Of a stretch of DNA of 56,997 nt, positions 1 through 9,604 are shown piece by piece. Within the stretch, counting starts at the first letter, position 1. Every line of letters starts with the position of its first letter. The notes under the pieces are model-generated. The model saw only the letters and a list, made by a program, of their open reading frames with translations. It ran no database searches and was not told the origin of the DNA. The stretch covers positions 24,619-81,615 of the forward strand of contig DHSD01000016.1 of NCBI GenBank assembly GCA_002411365.1, written 5' to 3'. The stretch comes from Ruminococcaceae bacterium UBA5295 (lineage in GTDB: Bacteria; Bacillota; Clostridia; Oscillospirales; Acutalibacteraceae). Both the position numbers and the translations under genes were made by a program.

Positions 1-26
1 AATCTTTTTACAGACTTCCTCATACA

Positions 27-102
27 TGGTGGACCTGAACGGGATCGAACCGTCGACCTCTCGGATGCGAACCGAACGCTCTCCCAGCTGAGCTACAGGC
101 CC
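27..102 (-). tRNA. tRNA-Ala (anticodon CGC)
   Basis: Read on the minus strand this folds as a complete 76-nt cloverleaf: a 7-bp acceptor stem starting GGGCCTG and ending CAGGTCC, a D arm with AGCTGGGA in the loop, a 5-bp anticodon stem, a GACGG/CCGTT T stem with loop TTCGATC, and an encoded CCA. The anticodon loop is TTCGCAT, so the anticodon is CGC and reads GCG alanine codons. The acceptor stem carries the G3:U70 wobble pair that is the alanine identity element, which supports the assignment independently. A sigma-A promoter lies about 35 nt upstream. Confidence 0.95.
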
Positions 103-136
103 ATAAATATAAAAAGCTGCTCCCGCAACATTGTAT

Positions 137-165
137 ATTATACCATGCCGCGGAAGCAATTGCAA
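137..165 (-). promoter_or_regulatory. Sigma-A promoter of tRNA-Ala
   Basis: On the minus strand there is TTGCAA, a 17-bp spacer and a perfect TATAAT. It sits directly upstream of the tRNA and downstream of the mgtA stop codon. Confidence 0.7.
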
Positions 166-178
166 GGAAAAGCTTTAT

Positions 179-2836
179 TTATAGCCATGAATGGTTTACT
201 TTGATATAAATTGTTTTTACAATTTGCAGCAAAACCATATAAGACAAAACGACTGCTGCGAGCCAGCCAAAATAGCGGCCCGGAAGAGGATAAAAACCAA
301 GATAAGATCCAATCGCAGTAAACGGTATAAAGATTCCAACTGCCATAATAACAGTCGTAAGGATTACAACAGGTTTCGCAGCGCGGCTTTGAACAAACGG
401 GATTTTGGGCGTACGTATCAAATGAATAATCAGCGTCTGTGAAATCAAGCTTTCTACGAACCAGCCGGCATTAAACATTGCAACAAGAGCCGGATTTGAC
501 GCCGTATTGCACCCAAAAACAAACCACATCACAAGATAAGTGGCAATGTCAAAAACCGAACTTACAGGCCCAATGCACAGCATAAATTTACCTATCCCCG
601 AAGCATCCCATTTTCGTGGAGCCAGCAGATACTCTTCATCCATATTGTCCCACGGAATTGAAATTTGAGAAATATTATACATAAGGTCAAGTACAAGCAA
701 CTGAACAGGCATCATCGGAAGGAACGGCAGAAATGCGCTTGCAACAAGCACCGACAGCATATTCCCAAAATTGGAACTTACGGTCATCTTAATATATTTG
801 ATGATATTCCCGAAGATTTTTCTTCCTTCAACAACGCCGCGTTCAAGGACATTTAAGTCTTTTTCCAAAAGTATAATATCTGCATTTTCCTTGGCAATAT
901 CTACTGCCGTATCGACTGAAATGCCAACATCCGCTTTGCTTAATGCATGGGCATCGTTGATACCATCGCCCATAAATCCAACTGTATGGCCATTTTTCTG
1001 CAGAGTCTGCACAACGCGCGCCTTTTGCAATGGTGAAAGCTTTGCAAAAATTGTCGTGTTTTCTGCACGTTTCTGTAGCTCTTCTTCTTTCATATCCTCA
1101 ATTTCAGAGCCAAGAAGAATATGGTCTGAAGGCAAGCCAACTTCATCACAGATTTTCTTTGTTACTGCTTCATTGTCGCCCGTTAGGACTTTAACCTGCA
1201 CACCATAATGTTTCAGCGCCTTAATTGCTGTTGCTGCTGATTTTTTCGGTGGATCAAGAAGCCCAAGGTAGCCTATCAGAGTCATATTGCTCTCGTCTTT
1301 TACGCCAAACACACCTTCTGCAGACGGGCTGTCCTTAGATGCTACGGCAATCACTCGCATACCTTCCGCATTTAGCTTTGAGGCCATCTGCTTAACTCTT
1401 GTCTGTATCTCACCAGTGAGCGGAAGGATCTCATCACCGTACTCGCAGTTTGTGCATATCTGCAGTATCTCTTCCACAGCACCCTTTGTAATCAGTTTGG
1501 TCTTTCCTTCTCTGTCTTTCAGCACGACGCTCATACGCCGCCGTGTGAAGTCAAACGGTATCTCGTCTACCTTTTGAAATTCATTGTTGAGATACGTTAT
1601 GCTCTTTTCCGTCGCTTTGTCAATAACGGCAATATCTATAAGATTTTTTAGCCCGGTCTGGAAGTAACTGTTGAGATATGCGTATTTTAGTACACGTAAA
1701 TCTTCTTCACCTTTGATATTTAGGTGATGTTCGATTACAATCTCATCGCGCGTCAATGTGCCTGTCTTATCAGTGCACAGAACATCCATAGCGCCAAGAT
1801 TCTGAATGGAATTCAAGTGCTTAACCACCGTTTTCTGGTGCGCCATGCTGACCGCACCTTTGGCAAGGTTAGTTGTTACAATCATCGGCAGCATCTCCGG
1901 CGTCAGGCCGATTGCAACAGAAATTGCAAACAGCAAAGCCTGCAGCCAGTCATGTTTTGTTAAGCCATTTATAAAGAAAACGATAGGCACCATCACACAC
2001 ATAAAGCGAATTAGAAGAAAGCTGACCGAGTTGACTCCGCGGTCAAAGCTTGTAGGTTCCCGCTGGCCTGAAAGGGCTTTGGCCATGTTTCCGAAATACG
2101 TTCTATCCCCCGTCGCAAGAACAACAGCCATTGCAGAGCCACTCACAACATTCGTGCCCATGAAACAGATATTCTTGAGGTCGAACAGATTACCTTCATC
2201 GGCTGAGTCATCGGCATCAGCAAATTTTTCAACCATCGCAGATTCACCTGTCAGAGCAGACTGGCTTACGAACAAGTCTTTAGCCTTCAGGATACGTACG
2301 TCCGCCGGAATCATATCACCAGCAGAGAGGACAACAATATCGCCCGGCAGAAGGTCAGCCATATTGATCTCCTCTCTGCCGTTTTCCCTGCGTATCACGG
2401 TTGCTGTAGTTTTTACAAGCGTGCGCAGGCCTTCTGCTTCTTTTCCTGAGCGGAACTCCTGAAAAAAGCGCAGGCCCCCGCTTATCAGCACAAGTACAAT
2501 TATAATAATAACGGCAGAAAGATCTTTTTTACCTGGCTGAGCCATAACATAGGATGTAAAAAACGAAACTACAGCAATAACTAACAGCACAAGGGTAAAC
2601 GGATTTATAAAAGCCTTCGCGAGTTGTTCATACCATGGCTTTGGCTTTTCATGGGAAACTTCGTTGCTTGGATACTGCTTGGAAAGGAGTTCGACATCTA
2701 CGAAATCAAGGCCCTTTTCGCGTGTTTTGAGTTTGGAAAGCAAAATATATTTTTCCATTTTTGAGTACTCAACAAGAGACTTTGCAATTTCCTTTGCACC
2801 GGCTGTTGACATGTTCGCCCTGATAATTTTTTTCAA
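179..2836 (-). CDS. mgtA: Magnesium-translocating P-type ATPase, MgtA/MgtB family
   Basis: This 885-residue membrane ATPase, of normal length for the P3B family, couples ATP hydrolysis to Mg2+ uptake. Visible in order are a cation-ATPase N-terminal segment, the first helix pair (about 79-121), the actuator motif LTGES (195-199), the M4 segment with LTPEMLP (311-317) typical of MgtA, the phosphorylation motif DKTGTLT with acceptor Asp356, the hinge motif GDGINDAHAL and C-terminal helices. The start is TTG at 2836, because GAGGAG lies 8 nt upstream and no in-frame ATG has a better site. The gene follows the O-antigen-ligase-like gene on the same strand, separated by a terminator-like hairpin. 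That hairpin could also act as an mgtA leader element; no classical Mg2+ riboswitch fits in the 95-nt gap. Confidence 0.93.
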   Translation of the reverse strand: MKKIIRANMSTAGAKEIAKSLVEYSKMEKYILLSKLKTREKGLDFVDVELLSKQYPSNEVSHEKPKPWYEQLAKAFINPFTLVLLVIAVVSFFTSYVMAQPGKKDLSAVIIIIVLVLISGGLRFFQEFRSGKEAEGLRTLVKTTATVIRRENGREEINMADLLPGDIVVLSAGDMIPADVRILKAKDLFVSQSALTGESAMVEKFADADDSADEGNLFDLKNICFMGTNVVSGSAMAVVLATGDRTYFGNMAKALSGQREPTSFDRGVNSVSFLLIRFMCVMVPIVFFINGLTKHDWLQALLFAISVAIGLTPEMLPMIVTTNLAKGAVSMAHQKTVVKHLNSIQNLGAMDVLCTDKTGTLTRDEIVIEHHLNIKGEEDLRVLKYAYLNSYFQTGLKNLIDIAVIDKATEKSITYLNNEFQKVDEIPFDFTRRRMSVVLKDREGKTKLITKGAVEEILQICTNCEYGDEILPLTGEIQTRVKQMASKLNAEGMRVIAVASKDSPSAEGVFGVKDESNMTLIGYLGLLDPPKKSAATAIKALKHYGVQVKVLTGDNEAVTKKICDEVGLPSDHILLGSEIEDMKEEELQKRAENTTIFAKLSPLQKARVVQTLQKNGHTVGFMGDGINDAHALSKADVGISVDTAVDIAKENADIILLEKDLNVLERGVVEGRKIFGNIIKYIKMTVSSNFGNMLSVLVASAFLPFLPMMPVQLLVLDLMYNISQISIPWDNMDEEYLLAPRKWDASGIGKFMLCIGPVSSVFDIATYLVMWFVFGCNTASNPALVAMFNAGWFVESLISQTLIIHLIRTPKIPFVQSRAAKPVVILTTVIMAVGIFIPFTAIGSYLGFYPLPGRYFGWLAAVVLSYMVLLQIVKTIYIKVNHSWL

Positions 2837-2868
2837 AATTTCATCTCCTCGCTTTCTTACATTTAATC

Positions 2869-2903
2869 AAAAATCCTCCACCTGTTTTCCAGACAGCGGA
2901 GGA
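2869..2903 (-). terminator. Rho-independent terminator after the O-antigen-ligase-like gene
   Basis: On the minus strand TCCTCC and CTGT pair with ACAG and GGAGGA around a 7-nt loop, followed by five T residues. It sits between the ligase-like gene and mgtA, 33 nt before the mgtA start, so read-through or leader control of mgtA is possible. Confidence 0.7.
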
Positions 2904-2931
2904 CTTTTAATGGCACAGATTTAAATTTTCG

Positions 2932-4203
2932 TCAATTTTTCATGTACACCGCCTGTGCAGAAGATTTCCGTGTGCCCTTGAAGTAAAAGCGCGGGCGCAT
3001 CCTCTCGCTCAGGTATGCAGAATCGATTCCCATGGATGATACCATCAGGAAAAACAGCGAACCTGTCTGTATCCACAAAATTGTAACATCAGTAAAGCCG
3101 TGCACAAGAACCGCAGTTAAAGCAGCAAATGCAAGCACATCCATGTCACGGCATATATGATAGCGGAATTTCAAAACAGTAAGGTGGAGCTGTGCCCAAA
3201 TATAACCACCAACAGCAAGCAATCCGACTACACCAAAGTTTAAAAGCGTATCTAACACCAAGTTGTGGCAATGATACGTTTTATAGCCGTCAAACTGCTG
3301 CCAAACTATCTGGTATGCCATCGCACCGCGCCCAAACACCGGTGTTTGGCGAAATGCCTTCCATGAAGTGCTCCAAATGGAAAGGCGCTGCGCAAGCGTT
3401 GTCTCAAGCGCGTCGGCAGACCTTGGCATCAAAGCCGGGAAAACAAAGAATAAAGCCAAGCACACCGCAATTGCTCCGAAAAACCTTCTCGCAATTTTCT
3501 TGTCTTTTTTATAAATCAATATCACAGAAACAGCACATACCATTGCCACAAATGAGGAGCAACTTGCCGTAAGGTAAAGCCCTACAAAATTGAAGCTTAT
3601 GACAGCACTATAAAATGAAATTTTCCGCGGATTCGTAAAAATGCGGTAAACGGCAATTAAGATAACAAATTCAATCATCATGCCATAAAAATTGGCATTG
3701 ACAAAGTCAGAAGTGGGACGGTAAGATGGTGCTTTAAAAACAGTGTATGCCAAAATTTTCTGGATTATGGCAACTATTGCACACCCAACACTCGCCGCAC
3801 AAGCACTGTCCATAGAAAAGTCAAATAAATCGCGTGTCATTATGCTTCGAAAATATAAGCCGGATGTAACAACTGCATAAATAAGGAGCGAATCCATCAT
3901 ACCTCTGTAGTTGTTATAGATAGCGGCAACAAAAAAAGAACCAATTAAAAATACAAAAATCAACTTTGTGTATGGAGCATCGAAGGCCTTTGTGCGAACA
4001 TGGTACTTCACCATCGTCATGAACGCAATGCAGGCAACTGTAGCTATGCTGAAAAAGTATGGAAGAAAAATTGAAATTGTAAAAAGCAGAACAATGGCAT
4101 AATTAATCTCGCTCTGCGTCATTTCCTGTTTACTGAAAAGCTTTGAAAATATTGAACGCCAAGAAGTCAAAACTTGAATAATAGGGATCACTCCTCTCCG
4201 CAA
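2932..4203 (-). CDS. O-antigen ligase / polymerase-like integral membrane protein
   Basis: This 423-residue protein is strongly hydrophobic, with roughly ten predicted membrane helices. Near residue 310 it has the signature CHNLVLDTLLNFGVVG, which matches the Wzy_C/WaaL-type loop (HN.yL..l.e.G..G) of O-antigen ligases and Wzy-like polymerases. Such enzymes transfer or polymerise lipid-linked glycans on the outer face of the cytoplasmic membrane. In a Gram-positive cell the likely substrates are capsule, teichuronic or glycoprotein-type glycans, but there is no glycan cluster nearby to identify one. The gene stands alone, between a divergent P-type ATPase gene and mgtA. Family assignment is fairly safe; substrate is unknown. 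Confidence 0.8.
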   Translation of the reverse strand: MRRGVIPIIQVLTSWRSIFSKLFSKQEMTQSEINYAIVLLFTISIFLPYFFSIATVACIAFMTMVKYHVRTKAFDAPYTKLIFVFLIGSFFVAAIYNNYRGMMDSLLIYAVVTSGLYFRSIMTRDLFDFSMDSACAASVGCAIVAIIQKILAYTVFKAPSYRPTSDFVNANFYGMMIEFVILIAVYRIFTNPRKISFYSAVISFNFVGLYLTASCSSFVAMVCAVSVILIYKKDKKIARRFFGAIAVCLALFFVFPALMPRSADALETTLAQRLSIWSTSWKAFRQTPVFGRGAMAYQIVWQQFDGYKTYHCHNLVLDTLLNFGVVGLLAVGGYIWAQLHLTVLKFRYHICRDMDVLAFAALTAVLVHGFTDVTILWIQTGSLFFLMVSSMGIDSAYLSERMRPRFYFKGTRKSSAQAVYMKN

Positions 4204-4564
4204 AGCAAAAATTCAAATTCTGCCGGTCTGTTCAACTTTCACACAAAGGTAAACTATAACACATAATAAATCTACTGACATAGCCCAGAGGTACATTATA
4301 TCACATCGATTACCGGAAACAAGATAAATACCTTCTCAAACCATCAGATTAGCAATGCCAAAATTGTGCAAATTGATGAAAATAATGAACGCATTTTGAA
4401 TTGATAAGCAAATTGCCTTTATTTTGGCTCAGCTTTCATATATAATAATATTATTTATTATATAAAGTGCTAATCCTATGTTATTAGATCAAGCCTTAAT
4501 AAAATTGAAAAAGCACTGACAACACTGCTTTTTATTTCCATTAAAACATTTTTAGGAGTGCAGT
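4204..4564. other. Divergent intergenic region, AT-rich
   Basis: This 361-nt spacer separates the ligase-like gene (minus) from the CtpE-like ATPase gene (plus). It holds a minus-strand promoter candidate at 4295-4322. On the plus strand TATAAT at 4441-4446 lies in a run of TA repeats, without a convincing -35. AGTGCT at 4467 and AGCACT at 4511 could pair in the ATPase leader. No coding sequence is evident. Confidence 0.5.
4295..4322 (-). promoter_or_regulatory. Probable promoter of the O-antigen-ligase-like gene
   Basis: On the minus strand TTGTTT, a 16-bp spacer and TATAAT lie about 90 nt upstream of the start codon. Confidence 0.5.
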
Positions 4565-6931
4565 ATGCAGAAAAAGCCGCAGACATATTTTGAGCGTTTT
4601 CATCCAAACTATGTGTCAGGCCTCACAGCTGAGCAGGCCGCAAGCCGTACGCGTGCCGGGCTTGTAAATGGCACAGATGAGATCAAAACAAAATCCATTT
4701 CTCAAATAATACGCGATAATGTCGTTACTTTTTTTAATATACTAAACTGCATCCTTGCCGCTCTCGTCATTTCAGTCGGCTCATACAAAAACCTGCTGTT
4801 CATGGGTGTTATAATCTGTAACACAATGATTGGCATAATACAGGAAGTCAGGGCCAAAAGAGCCATAGATAAACTTTCCCTCATCTCTACACCAAAAGCC
4901 CATGTTATCCGTGACGGAAAAGAAGAGGAAATTTCTGTTGGCAGCATTGTGCTCGACGACGTTATATACCTCTCTGCAGGCAATCAGGTACCTGCAGACT
5001 GCATTATAATGGAGGGCCAGTGCGAAGTTGATGAATCACTGCTTACAGGCGAGTCCGATCCAGTGTCGAAGGCTTCCGGCAGCACGCTTCTGAGCGGTAG
5101 CTTTCTTGTGAGCGGAAAATGCCATGCCAAAGTTGAGCATATAGGTGCAGAAAATTATACATCAAAAATAACCGCCAGCGCAAAATATATCAAAAAGCCC
5201 AACTCCGAAATCATGACATGGACAAACCGTATTATAAAGTTTGCCGGCATCGCCATAATTCCAATTGGAGCAGTACTTTTTTACAAGCAGGTATTTATTT
5301 CAAACCAGAGCTACAGCTCCGCAATTGTAAGCACAGTGGCGGCACTTATCGGCATGATTCCCGAAGGGCTTGTACTTCTTACAAGTGTAGTGCTTGCCGT
5401 AGGGGTTATACGTCTTTCGCGCCATAAAGCGCTTGTACAGGAACTGTATTCCATTGAAATGCTCGCACGTGTGGATACGCTTTGCCTCGACAAGACAGGT
5501 ACCATCACTGAAGGAAAAATGCAGACAGACAGCATTGTTCCTCTCGGCGGCCAAAATCAAGCGGAAATCGAAAAAATCCTTGCCGCGCTTTCTGCATCTC
5601 TCGACGACGCAACTCCAACCATGAATGCCGTGAAAGAGGCTTTTCCAAACCCGCCTGACTGGAAATGTGAAAAGACTGTCCCTTTTTCATCTGCACGCAA
5701 GTGGAGCGGTGCCTGTTTTCAGCAAGCGGGAAGCTATGTGCTCGGCGCAGGTGAATTTATCATGCGGGAGCACTTCGGAATTATAAAACCGCAGGCAGAA
5801 AAATACGCAAAGCGCGGCCAGCGTGTCCTGCTGCTGGCAAAAGTTAAAAGCCTTTCTGCAGATATAGTCGACTCGAACGGGACAATACCGCTCGCACTTG
5901 TCATTCTGAGTGACAGGATACGCCCTAATGCGCGGGAAACGCTTAAGTATTTCCGCCATCAGGGCGTCAACCTCAAGGTGATATCGGGCGACAGTCCCGC
6001 AACTGTCGCAAATATTGCAGAAAAGGCCGGACTTGAAAATTCGGTCAGCTACGTTGATGCCTCAACGCTTAAAACAGATGAAAGCATAAAGGCTGCGGCT
6101 GAAAAGTACACGGTTTTCGGCCGCGTTACGCCAAAGCAGAAGCTGCAGCTTGTAAAGGCCATTAAAAGCCAAAATCATATTGTAGCCATGACCGGTGACG
6201 GTGTAAACGATGTGCCTGCCTTAAAAGAAAGTGACTGCAGCATTGCAATGGCATCAGGAAGTGATGCCGCACGCACAGTTTCAAACATAGTACTGCTCAA
6301 TTCTGATTTTTCCAGCATGCCGCGCATTGTTGACGAAGGGCGCCGCTGCATCAACAATTTGCAGCGTTCAGCAACGCTTTTTCTTGTCAAAGCTATTTTC
6401 TCAGCACTGACGGCCGTCTTTTTTATTTTTGTATCGTGCAACTATCCATTCCAACCAATCCAGTTCACGCTAATAAACGCCGTTTCAATCGGAATTCCAT
6501 CGTTCTTCCTTGCGCTGGAGCCAAATTGTGAGCGCATACATGGAAAATTTATTGTCAATGTGCTTAAAAAGTCATTGCCCGGGTCTTTCGCCCTTACAAT
6601 CAATATTGCTCTCCTTTCCGCTGTCTCAATGTTCCTTGGTTTCACCGACAAAGAGATTTCCACCATGGCTGTCATTCTTACAGGCTATACCGAATTGTTT
6701 GTCCTGTTTCAGGTTTGCCGCCCTTTCAACAAACGGCATACTGTCCTTTTCGTATCCATGGCTTTTCTCTTTGTGGCAGCACTTATAAAATTTCCAAATC
6801 TATTTGAAATCATACCTGTCACATTGCCTATGCTTGCTGTCCTCATAGTACTCATGCTTTTTACCACTTTCCTTATGCCTGTACTCTACCACTTTTTCCA
6901 AAAAGTTATTTTCCGCAAGTCTAAGGCTTAG
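4565..6931 (+). CDS. Cation-translocating P-type ATPase, CtpE/Exp7-like
   Basis: This 788-residue HAD-family P-type ATPase shows the actuator motif LLTGES (159-164), the M4 ion-site segment IGMIPEGLV (262-270), the phosphorylation motif DKTGTIT with Asp309, and the hinge GDGVNDVPALKESD. PEGL in M4, the short N terminus and the overall length resemble the CtpE (mycobacterial) and Exp7 (pneumococcal) group, for which Ca2+ transport has been reported. I infer Ca2+ but cannot exclude another divalent cation. The GGAGTG ribosome site precedes ATG at 4565. The gene is divergent from the ligase-like gene and converges with the deacetylase gene, whose stop lies 11 nt inside its 3' end. Confidence 0.85.
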   Translation: MQKKPQTYFERFHPNYVSGLTAEQAASRTRAGLVNGTDEIKTKSISQIIRDNVVTFFNILNCILAALVISVGSYKNLLFMGVIICNTMIGIIQEVRAKRAIDKLSLISTPKAHVIRDGKEEEISVGSIVLDDVIYLSAGNQVPADCIIMEGQCEVDESLLTGESDPVSKASGSTLLSGSFLVSGKCHAKVEHIGAENYTSKITASAKYIKKPNSEIMTWTNRIIKFAGIAIIPIGAVLFYKQVFISNQSYSSAIVSTVAALIGMIPEGLVLLTSVVLAVGVIRLSRHKALVQELYSIEMLARVDTLCLDKTGTITEGKMQTDSIVPLGGQNQAEIEKILAALSASLDDATPTMNAVKEAFPNPPDWKCEKTVPFSSARKWSGACFQQAGSYVLGAGEFIMREHFGIIKPQAEKYAKRGQRVLLLAKVKSLSADIVDSNGTIPLALVILSDRIRPNARETLKYFRHQGVNLKVISGDSPATVANIAEKAGLENSVSYVDASTLKTDESIKAAAEKYTVFGRVTPKQKLQLVKAIKSQNHIVAMTGDGVNDVPALKESDCSIAMASGSDAARTVSNIVLLNSDFSSMPRIVDEGRRCINNLQRSATLFLVKAIFSALTAVFFIFVSCNYPFQPIQFTLINAVSIGIPSFFLALEPNCERIHGKFIVNVLKKSLPGSFALTINIALLSAVSMFLGFTDKEISTMAVILTGYTELFVLFQVCRPFNKRHTVLFVSMAFLFVAALIKFPNLFEIIPVTLPMLAVLIVLMLFTTFLMPVLYHFFQKVIFRKSKA

Positions 6932-7817
6932 CGCATATGCCCACTTTTTTAAAATAAGACGTGCTTGAAGGGCCGGACGGCCTTAGAAAACGCCCAAGCG
7001 AATAAAGGCAGTCTTTGCTGTGCGTTATGAGGTTGATTTTTTCCGTGCAAAGAAAAGTCGCCTGAAATCCCATTTGCCTTAAAACATGGACTGACTCATT
7101 GCTGAAAGCGCCGAAAGGATAAACGAAAGCTAAAGGAACGCAGCCGGTTTTTTCTTTCATGCGCTCCTGCATTTTCCCGAGGTCATTTTTAAGCATGGAA
7201 TCATATAAATACCTGCTTTCCCCCGGAAGTCTTTTTGCACCAAGCCTGCTGCCTTTTTTGTTAGAATAGTGGAGGTTATAGCTGTGGTTTTCAAATTCCA
7301 CAAGACCTGAAGACATCATTTCAGCCATCTCTCCCCATGTAAGGTATGAATAGTTTGGGTGATCGGCATCTTTTTCCGCATAGACATCAGTATAATAGCC
7401 AACCGGTGCAATCACTATTTTTACATTGTATTTTTTTGCTAACGGGTATGCATAAAGGTAATTATTATAATACCCATCGTCAAAAGTCAGCATTACAGGT
7501 TTTGCAGGGAGAGGCTTCAGGTATTTGACATAATCAACGACATCACTTACGCCTACCGTTTCATAACCGTTCTTCTGCAGAAAGCAAATGTCACTTTCAA
7601 AAGTCTGCGGTGAGACAACATATTTTCCGTGATATTTCGGATCTTTAAGTATGCTGTGATACATTATTATTGGGAGCCGGACGCTGTCCTGTGTATTTTT
7701 TGCTGATACCGCCGCTGTTTTTGACGTGTGGCCGAAAGTCCATACAACGGCAGCTATCGCCGCAGCCGCACATAAAGCGAAAAGATATGTCCTCTTCAGA
7801 CGAAAAGAAACGAACAT
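6921..7817 (-). CDS. Membrane-anchored polysaccharide deacetylase (NodB/CE4 family)
   Basis: The protein has an N-terminal membrane segment (FALCAAAAIAAVVW) and then a NodB homology domain. The metal motif appears as MLTFDDGYYNN and the second as ENHSYNLH; the fold-conserved FVYPFGAFSNESV is also present. CE4 enzymes remove acetyl groups from peptidoglycan or other surface glycans outside the cell. I chose ATG at 7817 because GGAGG lies 11 nt upstream; an in-frame ATG at 7865 has no good site and would add 16 residues before the membrane segment. It follows the PflX-like radical SAM gene at a 60-nt distance and is probably co-transcribed with pgeF. Its last codons overlap the convergent ATPase gene. 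Confidence 0.87.
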   Translation of the reverse strand: MFVSFRLKRTYLFALCAAAAIAAVVWTFGHTSKTAAVSAKNTQDSVRLPIIMYHSILKDPKYHGKYVVSPQTFESDICFLQKNGYETVGVSDVVDYVKYLKPLPAKPVMLTFDDGYYNNYLYAYPLAKKYNVKIVIAPVGYYTDVYAEKDADHPNYSYLTWGEMAEMMSSGLVEFENHSYNLHYSNKKGSRLGAKRLPGESRYLYDSMLKNDLGKMQERMKEKTGCVPLAFVYPFGAFSNESVHVLRQMGFQATFLCTEKINLITHSKDCLYSLGRFLRPSGPSSTSYFKKVGICAKP

Positions 7818-7877
7818 AAAAATACCCGCCTCCAAATGAATATATGGAACAGCGGGCTTTATCATGCTTTTAGTTTC

Positions 7878-8768
7878 TCAGGAAACACCGCTGAGATCAA
7901 ATTTCGGTATATATGATTTGCTGGCAGATTCTCTGTCCTGCACATAGCCTTCAAGGCCAAGGGTGAAAAGATGATCCTGCACTTTTTCATATTCCCGTCT
8001 TGTTATACTGCGCCCAAGCGGAGGGTGTTCTGATGCAAGCCCGCAAGGCACGTATTGTGCCATCAGGCTTACCGGCACACCATGTGGAAAATGCTCAGCG
8101 AGCCAGTTAAGCACGGCAATCGAGTTACGTGTATGGCCCGGCAGAATGAGATGGCGCACCATTGTGCCTTTTTTCATCATCCCGCTGCTGTCAATCACGG
8201 CCGGGCCAGTCTGGCGGAACATTTCCGCCAATGCCTTCTCTGCTATTTCAGGGTAATCCGGGGCATCTGAAAGCTCTGCAGCCAGGCCGCTTTCCGCATA
8301 TTTAAAGTCGGGAAGATAAATGTCGACATGGCCTTCAAGCATTTTCAGCGTCTCCACATTCTCATAGCCGCCGCAGTTGTACACAACAGGAACCGGCGGT
8401 TTCCAAATTGAAAGCGCCTCAATAATGGCCGGTACAAAATGCGTCGGCGTAACAAGGTTGATGTTGTTAGCACCTTGCCTGACCAAATCTTTAAAAATAT
8501 CAGCAAGCTTTTCAGGAAAGACAGCTTTGCCTGCCTTCCTTTCCGAGCTTATCTCATAGTTCTGACAAAATACGCAGCCGAGTGGGCAGCCAGTAAAGAA
8601 AACAGCTCCGGAGCCGCTTTTTCCGCTTATGCATGGCTCTTCCCAAAAATGAAGTGCAGCGCGCGCAACGACAGCATCCGCTCCCATGCCGCACCTTCCA
8701 TTGCCGCAGGAAGGTTTACGCCGCGCACCGCAGCGGCGTGGGCAGAGTGTGCAGTGTTCTATTGTCAT
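7878..8768 (-). CDS. Radical SAM protein, PflX / PflA-like (COG1313 type)
   Basis: This 296-residue iron-sulfur enzyme has an N-terminal cysteine cluster (CTLCPRRCG followed by CGNGRCGMG) and the SAM-radical motif GCPLGCVFCQNYEIS, in which CxxxCxxC binds the 4Fe-4S cluster. This layout is that of the PflX branch of pyruvate-formate-lyase-activase-like proteins; the substrate is unknown. The start ATG at 8768 overlaps the pgeF stop as ATGA, indicating translational coupling. A longer open frame to 8933 lies entirely within pgeF and is not a plausible N terminus. No glycyl radical enzyme lies next to it, so an activase role here is only an inference from the family. Confidence 0.87.
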   Translation of the reverse strand: MTIEHCTLCPRRCGARRKPSCGNGRCGMGADAVVARAALHFWEEPCISGKSGSGAVFFTGCPLGCVFCQNYEISSERKAGKAVFPEKLADIFKDLVRQGANNINLVTPTHFVPAIIEALSIWKPPVPVVYNCGGYENVETLKMLEGHVDIYLPDFKYAESGLAAELSDAPDYPEIAEKALAEMFRQTGPAVIDSSGMMKKGTMVRHLILPGHTRNSIAVLNWLAEHFPHGVPVSLMAQYVPCGLASEHPPLGRSITRREYEKVQDHLFTLGLEGYVQDRESASKSYIPKFDLSGVS

Positions 8769-9604
8769 CCTGCATCCACCAGCTCCATAAAAGCCGAAAG
8801 GCCGCCGCGCCTGTTTCCCATCGCGCGCTGTGAAAACAGGAGGTCTGAATGGCATTTTGTGCAGATGCCGCCTATGGTGATGGATTTTTCCGGAACACCT
8901 GCTTCCATTAAGATGCGGCGGTTTGTTTCCCATAAATCAATATGGTACTTTCCGCCTCCGTCTTCATGGATAAAATTTTCCGTGTGCAGTTCCGTCAGCG
9001 CCGCGAATCTGTCCCGAACCGGCCTATCGACTTCAAAGCAGCATGGCCCGATAGATGGTCCAATTCCCGCAATAAGGTCATCGGGGCATGTTCTGAATTC
9101 ACGCTCCATTGCTTTAACGGCTTCCATGGCAATTTTTGCCGCCGTGCCGCGCCATCCCGAATGTACAAGGCCTATGGCATGTTTTTGGGGGTCGAGAAGA
9201 AATACAGGCACGCAGTCGGCATAATGTGTCACAAGCGTTACATTCGGCTCATCTGTAATAAGGCCATCCACGCTCTCCATGTCTTTGGGCTTCCAGATTC
9301 CCGTGCCGTACTGTTCATGCCTTACACGCCGGATAAAAGTGTGGTGATCCTGTGCAGATGAAACAAGGGTATTATAGTCAAAGCCTGCGGCACCGCAAAA
9401 GCGCCTGTAATTCTCTTCCACATTTTTATCTGGGTCACCGCGGTGAAATGCAAGATTCATAGATGAAAACTCGTTTTTGCTCACTCCGCCAAGGCGTGTG
9501 GAAAACGCATGGCGGACAAACGGATAAGCAGAAAATGACGGAAAAGTTAAAAAAGCCACTTCCCCATTTTTGCTGATCTCCATATTTTTTATTTTTTTGC
9601 CCAT
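8765..9604 (-). CDS. pgeF: Peptidoglycan editing factor PgeF (multicopper-oxidase-like YfiH/YlmD family)
   Basis: This 279-residue protein carries the family motifs RHAFSTRLGGVS, THYADCVPVFLLDP, GLVHSGWRGT and GIGPSIGPCCFEV, which contain the Cys and His residues of the purine-nucleosidase/laccase-fold active site. The family removes aberrant stem peptides such as L-Ser from peptidoglycan precursors and has purine nucleoside phosphorylase activity in some members. ATG at 9604 is chosen because GGGGGA lies 6 nt upstream; the open frame runs on to 9673 without a site. It is the first gene of a probable three-gene unit with the radical SAM and deacetylase genes. Confidence 0.9.
   Translation of the reverse strand: MGKKIKNMEISKNGEVAFLTFPSFSAYPFVRHAFSTRLGGVSKNEFSSMNLAFHRGDPDKNVEENYRRFCGAAGFDYNTLVSSAQDHHTFIRRVRHEQYGTGIWKPKDMESVDGLITDEPNVTLVTHYADCVPVFLLDPQKHAIGLVHSGWRGTAAKIAMEAVKAMEREFRTCPDDLIAGIGPSIGPCCFEVDRPVRDRFAALTELHTENFIHEDGGGKYHIDLWETNRRILMEAGVPEKSITIGGICTKCHSDLLFSQRAMGNRRGGLSAFMELVDAG

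Noticed and set aside
8769..8933. Longer N terminus of the radical SAM protein
   Set aside because: It lies within pgeF, and the ATGA overlap start gives the expected family N terminus.
8439..9224. A 261-codon plus-strand open frame over the radical SAM and pgeF genes
   Set aside because: It is antisense to two genes with clear family motifs, its translation is low in complexity and shows no known domain.
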